21,653 bases of DNA from Campylobacterota bacterium (lineage in GTDB: Bacteria > Campylobacterota > Campylobacteria > Campylobacterales > Sulfurovaceae). The stretch lies in assembly GCA_003646505.1 (NCBI GenBank), contig QMKT01000007.1:1-21653 (forward strand), written 5' to 3'. Position 1 is the first letter of the stretch, and every line of letters starts with the position of its first letter. Positions 7,992-14,197 of the stretch are shown here, one piece after another. The translations under genes were made by a program, and so were the position numbers. The notes beneath the pieces were generated by a model, which saw only the letters and a program-made list of their open reading frames with translations, did no database searches and was not told the DNA's origin.

Positions 7992-8561
7992 TTACTTGTT
8001 TTTTATTACTTTTCCATCTTCAATAGTTATATCTATGAGAAGTTTCCCAGTTTCAGAATATATTTTTATCAAACCATTATAGATACCATCTTTGAAGAGT
8101 ACGGTCTTTGTTTTACCCGTAGGATTATAGACTTTTCCAATACCATCTTTTCTTCCGTTTTTAAATGGTGTTTTATATCGAAGTTTACCAGTAGGATAAT
8201 ATGCTTTAAACATACCATCTATGATGTTATTTTTGAATGGTATTTCAACTCGAAGCTTACCAGTAGGGTAATATTCTTTAAGTATACCATGTAAGATACC
8301 ATCTTTATAGGAGACTTTTACTATGAATTTACCTGTTTCATAATACTCTTTTATGGTACCATGTATATTATCGCCTCTATAGGGTATGGATGATTTAACT
8401 TTACCATTGTCATAAAATTCTTTTATAGTGCCAGTTCTTGTATTGCTTGGTTTATGGACTGTAAGGGTATCATTTTTTTCAATCTGATCTTGTTCGGAAG
8501 AAACATTTTGGGCCAAGATACTTCCTGACAATAGACATACTAATAATAAACTTTTCATCAT
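7992..8561 (-). CDS. Secreted MORN-variant / YwqK-type repeat protein
   Basis: 189 residues: signal peptide (MMKSLLLVCLLSGSILA, likely cut before QN), a short polar linker, then six near-identical repeats of about 24 residues from about 44 to the end. Each follows the pattern G-x-[IL]-K-x-Y-[YE]-x-x-G-K-[LF]-x-x-x-x-x-[YF]-[KR]-[DN]-G. These are the beta-hairpin repeats of the YwqK/MORN_2 group; the 'antitoxin' label sometimes attached to that group is not supported by a toxin partner here. The fifth repeat is one residue shorter. It should form an extended beta structure in the periplasm or at the surface; ligand unknown. The gene starts 3 nt after the upstream hypothetical stops (AAAAGGA overlaps that gene's end), so they are co-transcribed. 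Confidence 0.85.
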   Translation of the reverse strand: MMKSLLLVCLLSGSILAQNVSSEQDQIEKNDTLTVHKPSNTRTGTIKEFYDNGKVKSSIPYRGDNIHGTIKEYYETGKFIVKVSYKDGILHGILKEYYPTGKLRVEIPFKNNIIDGMFKAYYPTGKLRYKTPFKNGRKDGIGKVYNPTGKTKTVLFKDGIYNGLIKIYSETGKLLIDITIEDGKVIKNK

Positions 8562-8564
8562 TTT

Positions 8565-9035
8565 TTAATCATTCCTTTTATTTTTTCTTCTCTCTTCACC
8601 CTGATAAGAAGGGGTATCATTATTGGGTGTTAAGTCTCTAAAGTCTTTACTTATCATTACACCTGACATTTGTTCAAATTCATCTAAATCATCATGATTG
8701 ATAGTGAATGAAATTTCGGTCACATGAATCATATTCCACTTTTTGGCAAGTACTTCTTTCTGAAATGCGACATATGCAGAAATTATCTCTTTATCATGGT
8801 CGGCTTCTTTGGTTTTTTTATAGGTATATTTGACATACATAGGCATGAGTTCAAGTTCACGTATCTGGTCTATTTTATATTGTTTGGCTTGTGCTATCTT
8901 AGCAGCATCAGCAGTCACATCTTCACAACCAAAATATCTACCTGTCAGGATCCTCTTAAAAGTTCTACCCGGAGGATCAGGAGTATATTTTTTTTCCTTT
9001 GTTTCAGTAAATAGTTTTTTAATTATTTTGATCAA
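8565..9035 (-). CDS. Hypothetical cytoplasmic protein, TTG start
   Basis: 156 residues, family not recognised. No signal peptide or membrane helix. Basic N-terminus (MIKIIKKLFTETKEKK), a GRTFKRILTGRYFGCEDV segment with the only cysteine, a lysine- and tyrosine-rich middle, and an acidic-then-basic tail (EERRKNKRND). The start is TTG at 9035-9033: AAGGA lies about 7-8 nt before it. An out-of-frame ATG at 9039-9037 lies only 3 nt after that site and would give six residues, so it is probably not used. A -10 box TATAAT is at 9062-9057. It is followed after 3 nt by the secreted MORN gene, which suggests a shared role, unknown. Confidence 0.7.
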   Translation of the reverse strand: MIKIIKKLFTETKEKKYTPDPPGRTFKRILTGRYFGCEDVTADAAKIAQAKQYKIDQIRELELMPMYVKYTYKKTKEADHDKEIISAYVAFQKEVLAKKWNMIHVTEISFTINHDDLDEFEQMSGVMISKDFRDLTPNNDTPSYQGEERRKNKRND

Positions 9036-9056
9036 ACATTTTCCTTCGTATGTTTA

Positions 9057-9062
9057 ATTATA
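9057..9062 (-). promoter_or_regulatory. -10 box for the hypothetical/MORN operon
   Basis: Perfect TATAAT on the minus strand, about 20 nt before the AAGGA of the 9035 gene, in the context AAAGTATAATTAAAC. No consensus -35 is present. A second TATAAT lies further upstream near 9081-9087. Confidence 0.45.
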
Positions 9063-9138
9063 CTTTACTATTAGTTAAAGTTTATTATATCTGGGTATTT
9101 ACTTAGTGTGGGGATAATATATTGGGGAATAGTGTGAA

Positions 9139-9178
9139 GTTAAAGATCTAGGCTTAATAGGGAAGTCTAGATCTTAAC
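9139..9178. repeat. Inverted repeat A
   Basis: GTTAAAGATCTAG (9139-9151) and CTAGATCTTAAC (9167-9178): 12 bp with one bulged A, 15-nt loop. No T-run on either side, so not a classical terminator. Confidence 0.8.
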
Positions 9179-9197
9179 ATGTTTATACATTCTGAGT

Positions 9198-9258
9198 CAC
9201 TTAAACAAGTTTCTCAACACCGAGTCCAAATTCGAGTTTGGACTTACCTTTTTAAGTG
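9198..9258. repeat. Nested inverted repeat B, possible terminator
   Basis: Outer arms CACTTAAA (9198-9205) and TTTAAGTG (9251-9258) enclose a perfect inner stem AGTCCAAA (9223-9230) / TTTGGACT (9237-9244) with a TTCGAG loop. Read rightward, T5 at 9249-9253 follows the inner stem after 4 nt, so the inner hairpin could terminate a rightward transcript; the T-run is part of the outer arm. Confidence 0.7.
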
Positions 9259-9303
9259 CCAAATGTTGATCTAAGTATAGGAAAATAGTGATTTAAAGAT
9301 AAG

Positions 9304-9337
9304 GGCATATTTGAAGAATTTTATTTCTAAATATGCC
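9304..9337. repeat. Inverted repeat C
   Basis: GGCATATTT (9304-9312) and AAATATGCC (9329-9337), perfect 9 bp; the stem can continue after a 2-nt bulge with AGAA/TTCT. No T-run follows on either strand. Confidence 0.8.
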
Positions 9338-9357
9338 TAGTTGTCTATGTACCATTG

Positions 9358-9390
9358 TATGAATTAAGTATGAATTAAATATGAATTTAA
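9358..9390 (+). repeat. Three tandem 11-bp repeats
   Basis: TATGAATTAAG (9358-9368), TATGAATTAAA (9369-9379) and a third copy TATGAATTTAA (9380-9390). The 11-bp period places the copies on the same face of the helix, as for binding sites of OmpR/PhoB-type regulators; function not shown. Confidence 0.75.
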
Positions 9391-9404
9391 AATCTAAAAA
9401 AAGT

Positions 9405-9412
9405 GGGGGGGG
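9405..9412 (+). repeat. G8 homopolymer tract
   Basis: Eight consecutive G directly after AAAAAAAGT (A7 at 9396-9402). The longest G/C run noticed in the window. It lies 33 nt beyond the stop of the leftward 9868 gene and in no supported gene. Confidence 0.9.
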
Positions 9413-9445
9413 AAGTTTGAAGTAGTTTAGACGAAAGAAATAGGG

Positions 9446-9868
9446 TTATTTTAAAATAACACCATCTTTAATAATATAGGTATCTTGTCTTAATTCCAAA
9501 CGGTCAATATGGTTTTTGACTCTATATCTGCATACTATTTGCCAACCACGTGCACCTGGGCGGACAGGTTCACATCTTTCTTCCTCAAGCGAGTCAGGAT
9601 ATTTTAGTGTTTTTCCCCAGTATATAGAGAGTGCATGAGGTATACGTGTCCCGTAAGCAACAGAAGGTTTTGGACCAAATTTATCTTCTAAGGCTTTGAG
9701 TTTTGCAGCTTCATCTTTCAAGAGTTTCTTTCTTTCCTGATCTTGCTCTGTAATGAAAGTATCGGTAGGGGTTGTATTGGTATTATAAGACTTTTTAAAC
9801 CATAAAGGTTCTGTTACCCATAAAATAAACAGTATACTTGCCAATAGTATATATTTTAGGATTTTCAT
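9446..9868 (-). CDS. Membrane-anchored hypothetical protein
   Basis: 140 residues, family not recognised. One N-terminal hydrophobic helix (about 5-22) preceded by two lysines and followed by WFKKS, so an uncleaved anchor with the rest probably periplasmic. Then a charged, helix-forming stretch (EQDQERKKLLKDEAAKLKALEDKFG, about 42-66, broken here only for description) and a C-terminal domain with RIPHALSIYWGKTLKYPDS and two cysteines (EERCEPVRPG and WQIVCRYR) that could form a disulphide. The start ATG at 9868 has GGGGAG about 9 nt upstream. The last codons lie in a 16-bp perfect palindrome (9445-9460) that may act as a transcript end. It is divergent from the polymerase gene across a 132-162 nt AT-rich gap. 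Confidence 0.7.
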   Translation of the reverse strand: MKILKYILLASILFILWVTEPLWFKKSYNTNTTPTDTFITEQDQERKKLLKDEAAKLKALEDKFGPKPSVAYGTRIPHALSIYWGKTLKYPDSLEEERCEPVRPGARGWQIVCRYRVKNHIDRLELRQDTYIIKDGVILK

Positions 9869-10030
9869 TTGAGTCTTCTCCCCTTAGATATTCTCATTTG
9901 TATAGTATGCCAAAAATATATTAAAAATATCTAGAAATAGTAATATATTAATATTATATTTTATGACAATATGACATATAAATCACTCTAAATTTAAAAG
10001 ATGGTTATACTTTCCAAAAAAGGGTTTTGT

Positions 10031-11332
10031 TTGTTCTTACATATAGATATAGATAGCTTTTTTGCTTCTGCGGAGAGAAGTGTCAATGATTCACTTAAAC
10101 ATATACCTATCTGTGTGGGGTCTCGAAGCAACCTTGAGATCTTTAATAAAAAGAGAACCTATATTAAACTGATGAATGAGAATTCCGGTGCCTTTGTTAC
10201 TCCTGTGTTTTACAGTGATAAGCACCCCAAGGGCATTTCCTCGCAAGCTCAGGGCAAAAAAACCTTTGAGTCATATTTTGTAGATGAGATAGAGGGCAGA
10301 AAAAAGATACGGGGCATTGTGACCACGGCAAGTTATGAGGCAAGAGCTTTTGGAGTGAAGACGGCAATGCCCATTGCTCAGGCTTTACAGCTTTGTCCAA
10401 ATATGACTGTTGTGCCTTCAGATTATCCGCTTTATCATAAACTATCACATAAAATACATGCTTTTATGTTAGCCCATATACCCAAAGTAGAACAGTACAG
10501 TATAGATGAGTTTTTCGGAGATGTGAGTGGGTGGAAAAAAGAGGAAGAGGTGTATGCATTTGCAAAAGAACTGCAGGCAAAGATACTGGAACATTTTGAC
10601 ATACCTGTTTCCATAGGCATTTCCAAAGCAAAATGGATCGCAAAATTGGCCACAGAATCTGCCAAACCTTACGGAGTATATGAAGTAAAAGATATAGATG
10701 CTTATATAGAGAATATACCTATAAAAGAATTTCCAGGTATAGGAAAAGGCTTTCAAAAGAGATTAGGGGAACATTATATCTCTACGCTTGGAGATGTGAA
10801 ACGGCATAAATCACTGTTTGAATCGTGGAAAAAACCAGGCATTCAACTTTATAGACGTGTAACAGGAACAGATAATGAGGGAATCAGTACCCGAAGTGAA
10901 AGAAAATCCATAGGTATAAGTCGTACTTTTGATGTGATCCATGATGCAAATGAGATCAAAAGACGTATTATGATCATGGCGAGGCATATCATCTATATGG
11001 TAATGGCTATTGAAGCAAATCCTACCTCTTATTATTTGAAGATAGGCTATGAGTATGGGGTAAGATCTAAAAAGACTTTGACTGTTGACCGGATATTTTC
11101 TGAGAAACTTTTTAAGTCAATGCTTACACAAATGTATGCGGAGATAGTACAGTTAGACAAAGGAGCAATTAAACTGTCACTGAGTGTTTCAAATTTTTCT
11201 TCCCAACATAAAAAAACCCTTTCATTAATGGATTTTGATGAAGATCTTGATGAATATAACTTAAGCAAAGAGATTCAAAAACTTCGGGAACGTTTTGGTT
11301 TGGATATTGTTAAAACAGCAGATGAATTATAA
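10031..11332 (+). CDS. Y-family (DinB/UmuC-like) translesion DNA polymerase
   Basis: Error-prone polymerase copying damaged templates. The palm begins FLHIDIDSFFASAERS (metal ligand D6 in the first IDID) and has the catalytic YSIDEFFGD (D159/E160), TASYEARAFGVKTAMP, GISKAKWIAKLATESAKP, a thumb helix-hairpin-helix FPGIGKGFQKR, and a little-finger domain beginning near KSIGISRTFD. TLSLMDF near the C-terminus resembles a beta-clamp-binding motif. About 58 residues (roughly 32-92) are inserted between strands of the palm relative to E. coli DinB. The start is uncertain: a TTG at 10031 has AGGG 6 nt upstream and puts the conserved motif at the family position; an in-frame ATG at 10001 adds ten residues but has no ribosome-binding site. 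The next gene follows after 19 nt. Confidence 0.92.
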   Translation: MFLHIDIDSFFASAERSVNDSLKHIPICVGSRSNLEIFNKKRTYIKLMNENSGAFVTPVFYSDKHPKGISSQAQGKKTFESYFVDEIEGRKKIRGIVTTASYEARAFGVKTAMPIAQALQLCPNMTVVPSDYPLYHKLSHKIHAFMLAHIPKVEQYSIDEFFGDVSGWKKEEEVYAFAKELQAKILEHFDIPVSIGISKAKWIAKLATESAKPYGVYEVKDIDAYIENIPIKEFPGIGKGFQKRLGEHYISTLGDVKRHKSLFESWKKPGIQLYRRVTGTDNEGISTRSERKSIGISRTFDVIHDANEIKRRIMIMARHIIYMVMAIEANPTSYYLKIGYEYGVRSKKTLTVDRIFSEKLFKSMLTQMYAEIVQLDKGAIKLSLSVSNFSSQHKKTLSLMDFDEDLDEYNLSKEIQKLRERFGLDIVKTADEL

Positions 11333-11340
11333 AAAGTATG

Positions 11341-11346
11341 TATAAT
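11341..11346 (+). promoter_or_regulatory. -10 box directly before the GGDEF-EAL gene
   Basis: TATAAT at 11341-11346 ends 5 nt before the ATG at 11352, and no ribosome-binding site is visible. If used, transcription would start at or next to the A of the ATG (leaderless mRNA). No -35 is seen. Confidence 0.3.
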
Positions 11347-11351
11347 ACAAA

Positions 11352-13616
11352 ATGAATTTTATAACACTAGTAAACTATATAAAAAATTTGCAAACAGTAG
11401 ATAAGGTCATTATTACTAATCTGTATCTTTTATCAGAGAAGAGTCTTAAAACAGTTATTGCGCTAAGTAGCCTTATTGCATTGGCTTTATACCCTATATT
11501 TTCCTATAGTATAGTATTATGGAGTATAGCATTGGTGAGTCTTTCTGTATTCCGATTAAGAGAGAGTTTTGAATTTAAAAATAATTATCAAAAACATACA
11601 CTAGCAGTATGGTATAAAAGATTTGTAATAAGTGCATTTATGACAGCAGTGTTATTTACTGTTCTTGGTTGTGTTTATATTCATTATGTGGATGCATATT
11701 ATCAACTTTTTATTGTAACAGTGTTGGTGGGATTGGCATCGGGTGCAACCACATCATTGTCTGCTGATATCCGTGTCGCCATTGTATACAATGGTTTGAT
11801 CATTGTACCTCTTCTTGTAACAATACTCATTCTGGATATTCCACTACACTATGTATTGGCAATACTGATAATCATTTATTTTATCACACAAGTTATGACG
11901 CTTTTAACGTCTTATACTCAGGAGATCAGAATAAAAGAACTCGAAGAAGAAAAGACTCTTTTGCACAATTTATTTAAAGAGGCACCCCTTGGTATATTTT
12001 CCTATGATAAAGATCTAAATATTATAGATTGTAACAAACAGTTAAATAGTTTATTTGATAGTGATCGTGAAACGATCATAGGTTTAAATCTTAATCATCT
12101 TCCTGATCGTAGACCTATTAGCACTATGAAAAATGCATTGATCTATGGTCAGCAATCCTATGTCGGGCCCTATACTTCTATTGGAGGAAAAGACTACTGG
12201 ATAGAATCAAAAGCATTTCCTTTTACAAATAAAGTTAACAATTCTATTGAGGGAATAGGACTGATAGAAGATAAAACCAAAGAACATAATGCATTAGAAG
12301 AGTTAGAGTATTTAACACAACATGATGTACTTACAGGACTATTAAATAGAAGAGGTTTTAAAAACAATATGGAGAAACTTATTAATTCTTCTAGTCACAA
12401 AGAGTTGTTTTCTCTCCTGTTTTATATGGACTTGAATCAATTTAAAGGTATTAATGATTCTTTAGGTCATACAGTAGGAGATGAAGTACTTTTGAGTGTC
12501 TCAGAACGTTTAATCTATAGTTTGGGCCATGAATGCAATATAAGCCGAATAGGTGGTGATGAGTTTATTATCGTTGTACCTTATGTCTCTCACCAGGAAG
12601 ATATAGCACTAACTAAAGCCGATATGTTTTCAGAAAAAATACAAAATATTTTTATAGATCCCTTTATTATTGAAAGCTTGCATTTACATGTAAAATCAAG
12701 CATAGGTATTATTCTTATTGAGCCAAACTATACCAACATAGAAGAGATCATCAGACATGCTGATATCACGATGTATCAAGCAAAAAAAGCTAATAGCAAT
12801 ATCTCATATTATAATGAAGATTTGGATAGAAAGCAAAAAGAGCTTTTTGATCTTCAGCATGACTTGGCATATGCCATTGAAAAGAATCAATTAGATATGT
12901 TCTTTCAGCCGATAGTTACGATCAAAGAGGATAAACTTTTTTCTGCCGAAGCACTTATACGATGGGAGCATCCGGTAAAAGGATTATTGTCTCCCATAGA
13001 TTTTATACCATTGGCTATCAAGGCGGGAATGCTGTCGCAAATCACATGGTGGGTACTTGATACTGTATGTAATCATATAGTGCAGTGGAAAAAAGAAAAT
13101 ATCTGGCAACTTGAATATATTTCCATTAATGTGAATGCTCAACAATTGGTAGAAAAAGATTTTGCAAGAAAGTTCCTTAAAAAATTAAAAGAGAATGGAT
13201 TAGATACGAGTGATATTATGATTGAAATCACAGAACGGTCACTTATAGACAGTTTTGATACAACACAAGATATCATCAACATGCTGCGTAAAGAAGGCGT
13301 TAAATGTGCTGTGGATGACTTTGGTATAGGGTATTCATCGCTATCGTATTTAAAAAGACTTTCTTTTAATACATTAAAGATAGACAGGGCATTTGTGCAA
13401 GATATAGAATCTAACCCTAAGGAATTACTGCTGGTTTCTACTATCTTGGATATAGGAAGACAATTTAATTATCGGATAGTAATAGAAGGGATCGAAGATC
13501 AGAAACAAAAAGAGCTACTGCTCGGACTGGATGGAGAACTTCTTTATCAAGGGTTTTATTTCTCTAAGCCACTTCATGCAGAGACGTTTTCAAAAAAGTT
13601 TTTAAAAGAAGTTTAA
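11352..13616 (+). CDS. Membrane PAS-GGDEF-EAL cyclic-di-GMP protein
   Basis: 754 residues. Five or six membrane helices (about 30-195) end in a short charged linker (IRIKELEEEK), then a PAS-like sensor (about 205-310), a GGDEF domain (about 325-490) and an EAL domain (about 500-750). The diguanylate cyclase signature GGDEF is intact at 401-405; the preceding residues (LGHE) lack the RxxD inhibitory site. The phosphodiesterase domain keeps EALIRWEHP (E533-L535), EITERS, DDFGIGYSS (D655/D656), KIDRAFV and a GFYFSKPL end, so it looks catalytically competent; both activities are possible. The sensed signal is unknown. Starts 19 nt after the polymerase gene without a ribosome-binding site. Its TAA overlaps the stop of the convergent Sel1 gene by 4 nt (TTAA). 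Confidence 0.95.
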   Translation: MNFITLVNYIKNLQTVDKVIITNLYLLSEKSLKTVIALSSLIALALYPIFSYSIVLWSIALVSLSVFRLRESFEFKNNYQKHTLAVWYKRFVISAFMTAVLFTVLGCVYIHYVDAYYQLFIVTVLVGLASGATTSLSADIRVAIVYNGLIIVPLLVTILILDIPLHYVLAILIIIYFITQVMTLLTSYTQEIRIKELEEEKTLLHNLFKEAPLGIFSYDKDLNIIDCNKQLNSLFDSDRETIIGLNLNHLPDRRPISTMKNALIYGQQSYVGPYTSIGGKDYWIESKAFPFTNKVNNSIEGIGLIEDKTKEHNALEELEYLTQHDVLTGLLNRRGFKNNMEKLINSSSHKELFSLLFYMDLNQFKGINDSLGHTVGDEVLLSVSERLIYSLGHECNISRIGGDEFIIVVPYVSHQEDIALTKADMFSEKIQNIFIDPFIIESLHLHVKSSIGIILIEPNYTNIEEIIRHADITMYQAKKANSNISYYNEDLDRKQKELFDLQHDLAYAIEKNQLDMFFQPIVTIKEDKLFSAEALIRWEHPVKGLLSPIDFIPLAIKAGMLSQITWWVLDTVCNHIVQWKKENIWQLEYISINVNAQQLVEKDFARKFLKKLKENGLDTSDIMIEITERSLIDSFDTTQDIINMLRKEGVKCAVDDFGIGYSSLSYLKRLSFNTLKIDRAFVQDIESNPKELLLVSTILDIGRQFNYRIVIEGIEDQKQKELLLGLDGELLYQGFYFSKPLHAETFSKKFLKEV

Positions 13617-14197
13617 AAGACAATCTGTCCGTCATGTTGCATACGTTTAATGATACCTTCGGCCATTTTGTGTCCTTGGTAGGCTGCTTTTCTGCACCAC
13701 TCTATGGCTTTTTCTTTATTCTCTTCACATCCTAGCCCCATGTCATACAGTGCACCTAGATTAAACTGTGCTTTAGCATTGTTTGCGTTGGCTGCTTTTG
13801 AAAAGAGTATAAAAGCTTTTTTATAGTCTTGGAGTACACCACGACCTTCTTTAAACATGGCACCAAGGTTATTGAAGGCATCTATGTTCCCACGTTTGGC
13901 CGCCTCTTCATACCAGAAAGCTGCTTCTGATTCATTCTTTTCACAACCTTCGCCATTTTCAAGCATAAGGGCTACTTCGAACTGGGCTACAGGTACTTCT
14001 CTTGTTGCCGATTCTAAGTAATAATCATAAGCCTTTTTAGTATCCTGATTGACTCCAAACCCTTTAAAGTAGAGAAAGCCAAGGTAGTAATAGGATGTTG
14101 GTTCTTTTTGTGCTTCCAACGTAATATAGAGCTCTAAGGCTTTATCATACTCTTTTGCAAGTAGGGCTTCGTAGGCTGATTTGATGATTTCTTGCAT
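13613..14197 (-). CDS. Sel1-like repeat protein, cytoplasmic
   Basis: 194 residues with a TPR-like start (about 1-32) and four Sel1 repeats of about 36 residues (about 33-180), each of the type A-x-[YF]-x-L-G-x-[LM]-[YF]-x-x-G-x-G followed by [KE]-A-x-x-[WLY]-[YF]-x-x-A-A. Cys occurs where some secreted family members form disulphides, but there is no signal peptide, so it is probably a cytoplasmic scaffold. Partner unknown. The ATG shares its A with the valS stop (TAATG), and no good ribosome-binding site precedes it, so translation is probably coupled to valS. The stop overlaps that of the convergent GGDEF-EAL gene. Confidence 0.88.
   Translation of the reverse strand: MQEIIKSAYEALLAKEYDKALELYITLEAQKEPTSYYYLGFLYFKGFGVNQDTKKAYDYYLESATREVPVAQFEVALMLENGEGCEKNESEAAFWYEEAAKRGNIDAFNNLGAMFKEGRGVLQDYKKAFILFSKAANANNAKAQFNLGALYDMGLGCEENKEKAIEWCRKAAYQGHKMAEGIIKRMQHDGQIVF

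Larger units (their letters stand above)
9063..9445. other. Non-coding region rich in palindromes and short repeats
   Basis: About 380 nt with no supportable gene. It holds three inverted repeats, an 11-bp tandem repeat, an A7 run followed by a G8 run, and a 16-bp perfect palindrome at its right edge; these are listed separately. The short frames present (for example 9179-9274) lack ribosome-binding sites. It separates the promoter of the 9035 gene from the end of the 9868 gene, so it may hold regulatory sites or a small RNA. Confidence 0.6.

Noticed and set aside
7971..8294. Rightward 107-residue frame
   Set aside because: Repetitive Phe/Ile/Tyr-rich product is the antisense reading of the MORN repeats; the leftward frame has a signal peptide and family repeats.
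7992..8561. CRISPR or toxin-antitoxin locus
   Set aside because: The repeats are codon-sized protein repeats without spacers, and no toxin gene is adjacent despite the YwqK 'antitoxin' family name.
9179..9274. Rightward 31-residue frame
   Set aside because: No ribosome-binding site, and it runs straight across the nested inverted repeat; composition is not protein-like.
9381..9425. Rightward 14-residue frame spanning the G8 tract as a phase-variable gene
   Set aside because: No ribosome-binding site, and all three tract lengths give only very short products.
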